Shown here one piece after another: positions 22,997 through 30,446 of a stretch of DNA of 33,528 bases. Position 1 is the stretch's first letter, and each line of letters begins with the position of its first letter. The DNA is from Streptomyces niveus (GTDB lineage Bacteria > Actinomycetota > Actinomycetes > Streptomycetales > Streptomycetaceae): positions 1-33,528 of the forward strand of contig NZ_MDCR01000222.1 in assembly GCF_001723055.1 (NCBI RefSeq), given 5' to 3'. The notes beneath the pieces were generated by a model that did not search any database, was not told the origin of the DNA, and was given only the letters and a program-made list of their open reading frames with translations. The position numbers were made by a program, and so were the translations under genes.

Positions 22997-23758
22997 ATGT
23001 CCGCTCGTTTCACCGACCAGACCGTCCTCGTCACCGGCGCCGGAACCGGGATCGGCCGCGCCGTCGCCGTGGCGTTCGCCGCCGAGGGCGCCTCCGTCGT
23101 CCTCGCCGGCCGGGGCGCCGCGCCGCTGGAGGAGACCCACGCCCTGATCACGGCGGCGGGCGGCCACTCGCTCGTCGTCACCGCCGACGTCTCCCGCGCG
23201 GACGACGTACGGGCCCTGGTGCGTACGGCCGTCGACCACTTCGGCCGGCTCGACGTCGCCGTCAACAACGCGGGGATCTTCCGGGGCGGCGCACCCCTCG
23301 CGGATCTCCCCGTCGCCGACTGGCAGGCCATGCTCGACATCAACGTCACCGGGGTCCTGCACTGCCTCCAGGCGGAGATCGCCCAGATGCGCCGCGACGG
23401 GGGCGGCGCCATCGTCAACGTCTCCTCCAACCTCGGTGCCCATACGCGTATCCCGAACGTGGCCGGCTATCTCACCTCCAAGGCCGCCGTCTCCGCGCTG
23501 ACCCGCGCCGCCGCACTCGACCACATCCAGGACGGGGTCCGGATCAACGCCGTCAGCCCCGGCGCCGCGGACACCACGATGTCGCTGCGTCCGGGCGAGA
23601 GCGCCGCCGACCGCACCTCGCGCATGAAGGAGGAGTCACCGCTCGGCCGGGTCTCGTCGACGGAGGAGGTGGCCGCGGCCGTGCTGTATCTCGCCTCGGC
23701 GGACGCTGCCTCCGTCGTGGGAACGGACCTCGTCATAGACGGCGGCGCGGCGGCGTAG
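22997..23758 (+). CDS. Short-chain dehydrogenase/reductase
   Basis: 253 aa classical SDR. The NAD(P)-binding TGAGTGIG is at 13-20, NNAG at 90-93, catalytic N116 (DINVTG), S143/S144 (VNVSSN), Y158 and K162 (AGYLTSKAAV). NAVSPGAADTTM follows. The C-terminal GTDLVIDGGAAA is typical of the 3-oxoacyl-ACP reductase / glucose dehydrogenase-like group. The cytoplasmic oxidoreductase substrate is unknown. The Arg/Gly residues after the first strand (LAGRGAA) hint at NADPH preference. ATG 22997 has AAGGGAG at 22984-22990; a longer frame to 22904 is not needed. It completes the TetR-MFS-SDR cassette, suggesting that the exporter's compound or an associated carbonyl is also reduced. Confidence 0.95.
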   Translation: MSARFTDQTVLVTGAGTGIGRAVAVAFAAEGASVVLAGRGAAPLEETHALITAAGGHSLVVTADVSRADDVRALVRTAVDHFGRLDVAVNNAGIFRGGAPLADLPVADWQAMLDINVTGVLHCLQAEIAQMRRDGGGAIVNVSSNLGAHTRIPNVAGYLTSKAAVSALTRAAALDHIQDGVRINAVSPGAADTTMSLRPGESAADRTSRMKEESPLGRVSSTEEVAAAVLYLASADAASVVGTDLVIDGGAAA

Positions 23759-23905
23759 CCGGGCGCCAACACGGCGCGGCGGCACGGCTGTTCGCGCCGA
23801 TGACCGGCCACGCCGCCGCGAAGTTCAGACAGTGGCCATCCGCTCGCCCTACTCTGTTGCGCGCACGCGACCTCACGCCCCACCCCACCACCATGGAGCG
23901 GCCCA

Positions 23906-25066
23906 GTGGAACGTCGCAATTTTCTGCGTGGAGCGGTCATCACCGGCTCCGCCGCCGCACTCGGCGGCACTCTCTGGCGCGGCGCGGCCTACGCCGACCC
24001 CGCACAGCCCGGCGCGGGACCGTACGGAGCGCTCGGATCCGCCGACGGCAACAACATCCGGCTGCCCGCCGGATTCACCAGCAGGGTCGTCGCGCGGTCC
24101 GGGCAGACCGTGCCCGGCACGTCGTACACCTGGCACAACGCCCCCGACGGCGGCGCCTGTTACGCCGACGGCAGCGGCTGGATCTATGTCTCCAACTCGG
24201 AGATCAACCCGTCCGGCGGCGCGGGCGCGGTCCGCTTCTCCTCGGCGGGTGCGATCACCGGCGCGTACCGGATCCTGACCGGCACCCGGCAGAACTGCGC
24301 CGGTGGCAGCACCCCGTGGAACACCTGGCTCTCCTGCGAGGAGGTGACCCGCGGGTATGTGTACGAGACGGACCCGTGGGGTGTGAAGGCCGCGGTGCGG
24401 CGCGACGCGATGGGTCTGTTCAAGCACGAGGCCGCGGCGGCGGACCCCGTGCGCAAGGTGATCTATCTGACCGAGGACGAGACGAACGGGTGCTTCTACC
24501 GGTTCACGCCCACCACCTGGGGCGATCTCTCCGCCGGCACCCTCCAGGTGCTGCGGGCGGGCACCGCCACCTCGGGCTCGTTCACCTGGGTGACGGTGCC
24601 GGACCCGGACGGCTCGCCGACCCAGACCCGTGACCAGGTCTCGGGCGCCAAGCGGTTCAACGGCGGCGAGGGCTGCTACTACGCGGACGGCTCGGTGTGG
24701 TTCACCACGAAGGGCGACAACCGGGTGTGGCGGGTCGATCCGGCCGCGAGCACCTACGAGTTGACGTACGACGACTCGCTGGTCAGCGGCGGCGGCGCAC
24801 CGCTGACGGGGGTCGACAACGTCACCGGTTCCTCGTCCGGTGATCTGTACGTCGCGGAGGACGGCGGGAACATGGAGATCTGTCTGATCACTCCCGACGA
24901 CGTCGTCGCGCCGTTCCTGCGCGTCGGCGGTCAGTCGGGCTCGGAGATCACCGGACCGGCGTTCTCGCCCGACGGATCGCGGCTGTACTTCTCCAGCCAG
25001 CGCGGTACGAGCGGGAGTTCGTCGGGCGGCATCACCTACGAGGTGACGGGGCCGTTCCGTACGTAG
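23906..25066 (+). CDS. Tat-exported DUF839 / PhoX-like protein
   Basis: 386 aa. The N-terminus MERRNFLRGAVITGSAAALGG is a twin-arginine signal (RRNFLRG), with cleavage likely near AYA-DP (~31). The mature protein is a beta-propeller-like DUF839 (PhoX family) domain. Recognisable blocks are WHNAPDGGACYADGSGWIYVSNSE, GGSTPWNTWLSCEE, GLFKHEAAAADP, YLTEDETNGCFYRF and NVTGSSSGDLYVAEDG. PhoX enzymes are Ca/Fe-dependent alkaline phosphatases, and many shorter DUF839 proteins of this size are uncharacterised. The Glu/Asn ligands in EE, EDE and HNAPDGG are consistent with metal binding. The start is GTG 23906 with GGAG ~8 bases upstream. Monocistronic; ends just before a strong hairpin. Confidence 0.9.
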   Translation: MERRNFLRGAVITGSAAALGGTLWRGAAYADPAQPGAGPYGALGSADGNNIRLPAGFTSRVVARSGQTVPGTSYTWHNAPDGGACYADGSGWIYVSNSEINPSGGAGAVRFSSAGAITGAYRILTGTRQNCAGGSTPWNTWLSCEEVTRGYVYETDPWGVKAAVRRDAMGLFKHEAAAADPVRKVIYLTEDETNGCFYRFTPTTWGDLSAGTLQVLRAGTATSGSFTWVTVPDPDGSPTQTRDQVSGAKRFNGGEGCYYADGSVWFTTKGDNRVWRVDPAASTYELTYDDSLVSGGGAPLTGVDNVTGSSSGDLYVAEDGGNMEICLITPDDVVAPFLRVGGQSGSEITGPAFSPDGSRLYFSSQRGTSGSSSGGITYEVTGPFRT

Positions 25067-25075
25067 CGGACTCCC

Positions 25076-25105
25076 CTAGGGCCTGTCGTTTGGATCAGGC
25101 CCTAG
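25076..25105. terminator. Perfect hairpin between convergent genes; possible dispersed repeat
   Basis: CTAGGGCCTG (25076-25085) pairs perfectly with CAGGCCCTAG (25096-25105) around the loop TCGTTTGGAT. It separates the DUF839 gene from the convergent regulator, whose TAG stop (25102-25104) lies inside the right arm. I recall the same stem and loop in other Streptomyces intergenic regions, so it may be a dispersed repeat acting as a two-way terminator. That memory needs a search. Confidence 0.75.
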
Positions 25106-26163
25106 CCCGAACTCCCGTACGCCGTACCGGAGATCCCTGTCCCGGACATCCCCGTGCCGGAGATTCCTGTCCCGGGCATCCCCTGGGCGCCGCCGTGCAG
25201 CAGGGCGGCGCCCAGCGGGGTGAGCGTGTGCAGGACGGCGTTGCCGTGGCGCAGGGTCACCACCAGGCCCGCCTCGCGCAGGACGCACGCGTGCTGGCTG
25301 GCGGAGGCCAGTGACACCCCTGCCCTGCGGGCCAGTTCGCTGGTGGTCGTACCGTGCGCTATCGCGCCGAGGACCGCCGAGCGCGTACGGCCGACCAGCC
25401 GGCCGAGTGACGGTCCCGCGCCCCGGCCGCCGTGCCCCACGGCGACCGGGGCGTGCGCGTACGTGACGGGGTAGACGAGCACCGGGGGCAGCGCCGGGTC
25501 GCGGTGGACGACCGGTGTCGCGCGGCAGAAGAACGACGGCTGGAGCAGCAACCCCCGTCCGTCCAGCCACAGTTCGCGGTCGACGGGGTAGTCGGCCTCC
25601 AGGACCGGCGCCCGCCAGCGGATCATCGGCGGGAGCGTGGCGAGCAGCGCGTCGGCGCCGCCGTCGAGCAGCGCCCGGCCCCTGACGACACGGTCGGCCT
25701 CGGCGCGGGCCCGGATGTGCGGCCAGTACGGCTCCACGGCGGCCCGGTGGTACGCGCGCAGCGCCCCGGCGAGCCTGCCCAGCTCCGCAGCCGGGTCGTC
25801 GTCACCGAGCGCGGCGGCCCTGGCGGGGAACGCGGGCGGACCGGCGGCGAGCAGGGCCAGTTCGGCGCGTACCCGCTCCGCGGGGGTCGCGCGCAGCGCC
25901 TCCAGCCCCTCCGCGAGGCCGGTGCGGCTCTCGGCGGGGGTGAGGAAGTCAGGGAAATAGCCGCGCTTCGGTATCAGCGCGCCGAGCAGACGTGTTTCAC
26001 CTTTCAACCTCACCCGTGTTTCCGTGCGCCATTCCCCGAAGACGAGTGGGCCCCGCCGGTCGCGCAATCGGTGAAAGCTGAGAATCGTTTCCCACAGCGG
26101 GTCGGGACCGGCGGCCATCCGGACCGCGCCGAGGTCTCTTCCCGTGAAATGAATTCGCAGCAC
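25102..26163 (-). CDS. ArsR-like winged-helix regulator with C-terminal Gly/Ser/Thr repeat tail
   Basis: 353 aa. A long N-terminal domain (~1-240) starts LRIHFTGRDLGAVRMAAGPDPLWETILSFHRL, the pattern of Streptomyces regulators with a DUF5937-type N-terminal domain. A C-terminal HTH follows (~265-325: VLGAIAHGTTTSELARRAGVSLASASQHACVLREAGLV), of the ArsR/HTH_20 type. After it comes a tail of pentapeptide-like repeats (GTGIS, GTGMS, GTGIS) encoded by ~15-bp tandem DNA repeats at 25130-25190. No metal-binding ArsR cysteine motif is present. I prefer GTG 26163 (VLRIHFT) because the family begins there; GTG 26181 is an in-frame alternative. The targets are unknown; autoregulation via the 347-bp upstream region is possible. 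Confidence 0.85.
   Translation of the reverse strand: MLRIHFTGRDLGAVRMAAGPDPLWETILSFHRLRDRRGPLVFGEWRTETRVRLKGETRLLGALIPKRGYFPDFLTPAESRTGLAEGLEALRATPAERVRAELALLAAGPPAFPARAAALGDDDPAAELGRLAGALRAYHRAAVEPYWPHIRARAEADRVVRGRALLDGGADALLATLPPMIRWRAPVLEADYPVDRELWLDGRGLLLQPSFFCRATPVVHRDPALPPVLVYPVTYAHAPVAVGHGGRGAGPSLGRLVGRTRSAVLGAIAHGTTTSELARRAGVSLASASQHACVLREAGLVVTLRHGNAVLHTLTPLGAALLHGGAQGMPGTGISGTGMSGTGISGTAYGSSG
25126..25188. repeat. 15-bp coding tandem repeat
   Basis: About four imperfect 15-bp units (GGAGATTCCTGTCCC, GGACATCCCCGTGCC and similar) lie in tandem inside the 3' end of the ArsR-like gene and encode GTGIS/GTGMS on the minus strand. Copy number probably varies between strains. Confidence 0.7.
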
Positions 26164-26181
26164 CCATCCCCCACTTGACAC

Positions 26182-26528
26182 TTATGTCGCGTCCGCAATC
26201 GACCCCAGCACTGAGTATGCATGCCATCACAGGCCGTTACCACGGTGTTTCGGCCACAGTTGAAACGCTTCGCGCGGATCGGGTGCGAAACGGAAGGCTG
26301 TAGCAGGTCAGGCGCGAAACCCGAGCCACCGGAAAGGCGCAGCGAAGGCCGTGGGGGGCTTTGCTCGCCCGGCGGCGGTCGGTGAGGGTTGCGGCTCCGT
26401 GCCCGGCCGGAAAAGGGGGTGCGGCCGATGGATGGGGATCCATCGGCCGCACTCCGATTTGTTTGTCTCCCGGCCTTTTCCATTACGGGACGGGGAGCTG
26501 GAAAGGGCTCAGGGGAGCGGGAATGGAC
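26182..26528. other. 347-bp intergenic region with lower GC
   Basis: No convincing gene is seen on either strand. The right part holds the ppdK terminator hairpin. The left part (26182-26300) should carry the promoter of the ArsR-like gene, and includes ATGCATGC near 26218 but no clear -35/-10 pair. The middle (26280-26400) contains several AAACGG/GAAAC-type stretches that I cannot assign. Confidence 0.5.
26419..26452. terminator. Strong terminator downstream of ppdK
   Basis: GTGCGGCCGATGGAT (26419-26433) pairs perfectly over 15 bp with ATCCATCGGCCGCAC (26438-26452) around a 4-nt loop. Read in the ppdK direction it is followed by CCCCTTTTCC, a short U-run. An outer stem GGAAAAGG (26409-26416) with CCTTTTCC (26474-26481) can extend it. 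Confidence 0.8.
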
Positions 26529-29273
26529 TCAGCGGGAGTCGCCGCTGCCGTCCGGCTGCGCCGCCGCCCGCCCGGCCTCCAGGCGCGCCACGGGGATCCG
26601 GAACGGCGAGCACGAGACGTAGTCCAGGCCCACCTGGTGGAAGAAGTGCACCGACTCGGGGTCGCCGCCGTGCTCGCCGCAGATGCCCAGCTTCAGTCCG
26701 GGCCGGGTCTTGCGGCCGGCCTCGCACGCGCTGCGTACGAGCGCGCCGACGCCGTCCATGTCGATCGTCTCGAACGGGGACACCCCGAAGATGCCCTTCT
26801 CCAGGTACGCGGTGAAGAAGCTCGCCTCGACGTCGTCGCGGGAGAAGCCCCACACGGTCTGGGTGAGGTCGTTCGTACCGAAGGAGAAGAACTCGGCGGC
26901 CTCCGCGATCTGACCGGCCGTCAGTGCGGCGCGCGGCAGTTCGATCATCGTGCCCAGCGACAGCTTCAGGTCGATGCCGGTGGCCTCGCGCACCTCGGCG
27001 ATGACCTGCTCGGCCTCGTCGCGGACGATCTCCAGCTCCTGGACGGTGCCGACGAGCGGGATCATGATCTCGGCGCGCGGGTCGCCCTTGGCGTGCTTGC
27101 GCTCCGCCGCCGCCTCGGCGATGGCCCGTACCTGCATCGCGAACAGTCCGGGGATGACCAGGCCGAGCCGTACGCCGCGCAGTCCGAGCATCGGGTTCTG
27201 CTCGTGCAGTTTGTGTACGGCCTGGAGGAGGCGCAGGTCGTTCTCGTTGTGGTCCTCGCGGGACTCGGCGAGCGCGACCCGTACCGACAACTCCGTGATG
27301 TCGGGCAGGAATTCATGCAGCGGCGGGTCCAGCAGCCGTACGGTGACGGGCAGTCCGTCCATCGCCTCGAACAGCTCGACGAAGTCCTTCCGCTGGAGGG
27401 GCAGCAGGGTCTTCAGCGCCTGTTCGCGCTCGTCGTCGGTGTCCGCGAGGATCAACTTCTCGACCATGGACCGGCGTTCGCCGAGGAACATGTGCTCGGT
27501 GCGGCACAGCCCGATGCCCTGCGCGCCGAAGCGGCGGGCCCGCAGCGCGTCCTCGGTGTTGTCGGCGTTGGCGCGCACCCGCAGCCTGCGGCGGCGGTCG
27601 GCGTACGCCATCATCCGGTGCACGGCCTCGACGAGTTCGTCGGCGTCGTCGGCGCCCGCGTGCATCCGGCCCTCGAAGTACTCGACCACCGGCGAGGGGA
27701 CGACCGGGACCTCGCCGAGGTAGACCTTGCCGGTCGAGCCGTCGACGGAGACGAGGTCGCCCTCCTCGATGACGGTCTTGCCGACCGTCATCCGGCGCCG
27801 CTTGGTGTCGACCTCCAGCTCCTCGGCGCCGCAGACACAGGTCTTGCCCATGCCACGGGCGACGACGGCGGCGTGCGAGGTCTTGCCGCCGCGCGAGGTG
27901 AGGATGCCCTCGGCGGCGAGCATGCCGTCCAGGTCGTCGGGGTTGGTCTCGCGGCGGATGAGGATGACGCGCTCACCGGAGCGGGACCACTTGACGGCGG
28001 TGTACGAGTCGAAGACGGCCTTGCCGACGGCGGCGCCGGGTGACGCGGCGATCCCGCGCCCCAGCAGTTCGGCTTTCGCACCGTCGTCGAACCGGGGGAA
28101 CATCAGCTGCGCGAGCTGGGCGCCGTTGACGCGCTGGAGCGCCTCCGCCTCGTCGATCAGGCCCTGGTCGACGAGCTGGGTGGCGATCCGGAACGCGGCG
28201 CCGGCGGTGCGCTTGCCGACGCGGGTCTGGAGCATCCACAACTCGCCGCGCTCGATGGTGAATTCGATGTCGCAGAGGTCCCGGTAGTGCGTCTCCAGGA
28301 TCTCCATGATCTGCATCAGCCGGTCGTAGGACCGCTTGTCGATGGCCTCCAGGTCGGCGAGCGGCACGGTGTTGCGGATGCCGGCGACGACATCCTCACC
28401 CTGTGCGTTCTGGAGGTAGTCCCCGTACACGCCCTGGTGGCCGCTGGCCGGGTCGCGGGTGAAGGCGACACCGGTGCCGGAGTCCGGGCCGAGGTTGCCG
28501 AAGACCATGGAGCAGATGTTGACGGCGGTGCCGAGGTCGCCGGGGATGCGTTCCTGGCGGCGGTAGAGCTTGGCGCGGTCGGTGTTCCAGGACTCGAAGA
28601 CGGAGCGGATGGCGAGGTCCATCTGCTCGCGCGGGTCCTGCGGGAAGTCGCGGCCCGCGTCGCGCGTGACGATCTTCTTGAACTGCTTGACCAGCTTCTT
28701 CAGATCGGCGGCGTCGAGGTCGATGTCGGTGGCGGCCTTCTTCGCGCGCTTGGCGTCCTCCAGCGCCTCCTCGAAGTGGTCGCCGTCGACGCCCAGGACG
28801 GTCTTGCCGAACATCTGGATGAGCCTGCGGTAGGAGTCCCAGGCGAACCGCTCGTCGCCGGACTGCTTGGCGAGCCCGGCGACGGACTTGTCGGAGAGCC
28901 CGATGTTGAGGACGGTGTCCATCATTCCGGGCATGGAGAACTTGGCGCCGGACCGTACGGAGACGAGCAGCGGGTCGTCCGCCTGGCCGAGCTTCTTGCC
29001 CATCGCGCTTTCGAGGGCGTCGAGGTGGGCGCTGACCTCGTCGCGCAGGGCGGCGGGCTCGGTGCCGGTGGCGAGGTAGACCTTGCACGCCTCGCTGGTG
29101 ATCGTGAAGCCCGGAGGGACGGGCAGTCCGAGGTTGGTCATCTCGGCGAGGTTGGCGCCCTTGCCGCCGAGGAGGCCCTTGAGATCCTTGTTGCCCTCGG
29201 TGAAGTCGTAGACGAACTTCTGGTCCTGTGGGGCGTTTCCTGCCGCTACGTGGGTGTCTTTGCTTTCCGACAC
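26529..29273 (-). CDS. ppdK: Pyruvate, phosphate dikinase
   Basis: 914 aa, full length for PPDK, interconverting pyruvate + ATP + Pi and PEP + AMP + PPi. The N-terminal ATP-grasp domain begins KFVYDFTEGNKDLKGLLGGKGANLAEM and carries SVRSGAKFSMPGMMDT. The swivelling phosphohistidine domain has H467 in GGKTSHAAVVARGMGK. The C-terminal PEP/pyruvate TIM barrel includes GLCRTEHMF, NPMLGLRGVRLG, FSFGTNDLTQ and LGICGEHGGDP. GTG 29273 follows GGAGGAG at the right spacing; a frame reaching 29465 adds an unrelated leader. No PPDK regulatory (DUF299) gene is adjacent. A strong hairpin follows the gene. It serves gluconeogenic or anaplerotic PEP supply in the cytoplasm. Confidence 0.97.
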   Translation of the reverse strand: MSESKDTHVAAGNAPQDQKFVYDFTEGNKDLKGLLGGKGANLAEMTNLGLPVPPGFTITSEACKVYLATGTEPAALRDEVSAHLDALESAMGKKLGQADDPLLVSVRSGAKFSMPGMMDTVLNIGLSDKSVAGLAKQSGDERFAWDSYRRLIQMFGKTVLGVDGDHFEEALEDAKRAKKAATDIDLDAADLKKLVKQFKKIVTRDAGRDFPQDPREQMDLAIRSVFESWNTDRAKLYRRQERIPGDLGTAVNICSMVFGNLGPDSGTGVAFTRDPASGHQGVYGDYLQNAQGEDVVAGIRNTVPLADLEAIDKRSYDRLMQIMEILETHYRDLCDIEFTIERGELWMLQTRVGKRTAGAAFRIATQLVDQGLIDEAEALQRVNGAQLAQLMFPRFDDGAKAELLGRGIAASPGAAVGKAVFDSYTAVKWSRSGERVILIRRETNPDDLDGMLAAEGILTSRGGKTSHAAVVARGMGKTCVCGAEELEVDTKRRRMTVGKTVIEEGDLVSVDGSTGKVYLGEVPVVPSPVVEYFEGRMHAGADDADELVEAVHRMMAYADRRRRLRVRANADNTEDALRARRFGAQGIGLCRTEHMFLGERRSMVEKLILADTDDEREQALKTLLPLQRKDFVELFEAMDGLPVTVRLLDPPLHEFLPDITELSVRVALAESREDHNENDLRLLQAVHKLHEQNPMLGLRGVRLGLVIPGLFAMQVRAIAEAAAERKHAKGDPRAEIMIPLVGTVQELEIVRDEAEQVIAEVREATGIDLKLSLGTMIELPRAALTAGQIAEAAEFFSFGTNDLTQTVWGFSRDDVEASFFTAYLEKGIFGVSPFETIDMDGVGALVRSACEAGRKTRPGLKLGICGEHGGDPESVHFFHQVGLDYVSCSPFRIPVARLEAGRAAAQPDGSGDSR

Positions 29274-29521
29274 GGATCTCGACTCCTCCGGGAGGCGCTG
29301 GCTGCCCTGACGGCGAGGAACATACCCAGATCGAAGGTGCCTGGACATGTCCACCTGTCCGTCATACGGCCGCAACCACCCGTCCGCCACTGGATCGAAT
29401 GCACATGACGGGGCATCACTCACCCCGGCCCCCTTCAGGCCTCGAACCGGGCATGACCTTTGCATGGCAAAACCCGCTCATCTGAGCAGCTTCTGCGACT
29501 TCTGAGTTCATCTCTCGAACG
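29274..29521. promoter_or_regulatory. ppdK upstream region
   Basis: About 250 bp with no gene. It must hold the ppdK promoter and 5' leader. GGAGGAG (~29283-29289) is the ribosome site. No clear sigma-70-like pair stands out. Confidence 0.4.
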
Positions 29522-29554
29522 CGGAAGGGATGGCACCCAGTGTCACCCCTTCCG
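29522..29554. terminator. Hairpin downstream of the HAD remnant
   Basis: CGGAAGGG (29522-29529) pairs with CCCTTCCG (29547-29554), and the inner TGgCAC/GTGtCA continues the stem. It lies just after the HAD stop on the minus strand, so it is the surviving terminator of that gene. Confidence 0.65.
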
Positions 29555-29570
29555 GAAGTGCAGTCGCGCG

Positions 29571-29925
29571 TCAGCCGCTCGTCTGAGCGAAGGATCTATC
29601 AGACGTGGCGAGAATCACGCCCTCCAGCACGGCCAGGTCCACGTCCGCGAGACTGCCCGCGAAGTACCGGCCCTCCCCCGCCGCCACCGGCAGCAGCGAC
29701 GGGACGACGAGCACGGGGCACCCGGCGGCCTCGGCGGACGCCGTGCCGTCCGGGGAGTCCTCCACGGCCACGCACGCGCCGGGCGGGGCGCCGAAGCGCC
29801 CGGCCGCCGCCCGGTAGGGATCCGGGTGCGGTTTGGTCCGTACGGTGTCGTCGGCCGACAGGGTGAAGGCGAAGGCGACATCGGCCAGGGAGCCCGCGAC
29901 GACCGAGTCGACCAATCTCGCGGCG
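29571..29925 (-). pseudogene. HAD-superfamily hydrolase, C-terminal half only
   Basis: From ~29925 down to the stop at 29571 the minus strand encodes the C-terminal half of a beta-phosphoglucomutase-like HAD phosphatase: RLVDSV, then DDTVRTKPHPDPYRAAAGRFG (motif III lysine), then CVAVEDSPDGTASAEAAGCPVLVVPS (motif IV acidic pair). Motif I (DxDxT/V) and the cap domain, about the first 110 residues, are absent. Upstream the frame runs open but has no HAD character because it lies opposite the GntR remnant. Without the nucleophile Asp it cannot be a working phosphatase. The break coincides with the start of GntR homology on the other strand, pointing to one deletion that removed both 5' ends. Confidence 0.8.
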
Positions 29926-30392
29926 CGGTGGTCCGCCTCACGCGGCACCGTCCGCCAGGCGGTGGGGCTGCTCGCGTCCGAGGGCCTGACCGAGCCCGCC
30001 GGGTCGTCCTGCGGCTGCGCCACCTCGACGGCGAACCGGTCCTGGTCGAACGCACCGCCTACACGGACTGGGTGGCCCCCGCCGTACGGGCGCTGCCCGA
30101 CGACTGCGTGTCGATCATGGACAGCATCGCGGCGGACGCGGGCATGGTCGCCCACTACGGCGAGCACCTGATCGACGCGCTCGCGGCGGGCAGCGAGGAC
30201 GCCAGACTGCTACGGGTCAGACGGGGCAGCCCGCTGCTGCGCCAGCGCTATCTCACGTACACGGCGGCGGGCCGCCCCATCGAGTGGACCGACGACCGCT
30301 ACCGCGCGGGCACGGTCGCCTTCAGCGTCTCCAACTCGGCGGCGGCGGCACCGCTTGAACGGCACGCGGGACCGGGGGTGGCGGGGCGCTGA
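29911..30392 (+). pseudogene. GntR/UTRA (HutC-type) regulator remnant, two pieces
   Basis: 29911-29990 encodes the recognition part of a GntR winged helix (NLAARWSASRGTVRQAVGLL, then ASEGLTEP) in one frame. From ~29991 the homology moves to another frame: RRVVLRLRHLDGEPVLVERTAYTD, then the UTRA core to a stop at 30392 (SPLLRQRYLTYTAAGRPIEWTDDRYRAG). The first ~35 residues, the wing and the first part of UTRA (perhaps 60-80 residues) are missing, and the two pieces are out of frame. The gene was originally divergent from the HAD gene, and the first deletion joins the two near 29911-29925. It is clearly a degenerate regulator. The HAD target probably decayed with it. Confidence 0.8.
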
Positions 30393-30446
30393 CGGGGCGG
30401 CAGGGCGGACGCGCCGGCGGACGATCCGACAACCCGGTCCTGGAGG

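Noticed and set aside
20861..23758. TetR-MFS-SDR cassette as part of an antibiotic biosynthesis cluster
   Set aside because: No synthase, tailoring or regulator genes of a biosynthetic cluster are nearby.
26361..28043. 560-codon plus-strand frame opposite ppdK
   Set aside because: Antisense shadow of ppdK with no domain.
29926..30167. Extension of the HAD frame to a full-length-looking gene
   Set aside because: The extra residues lack any HAD motif and lie antisense to the UTRA fragment.
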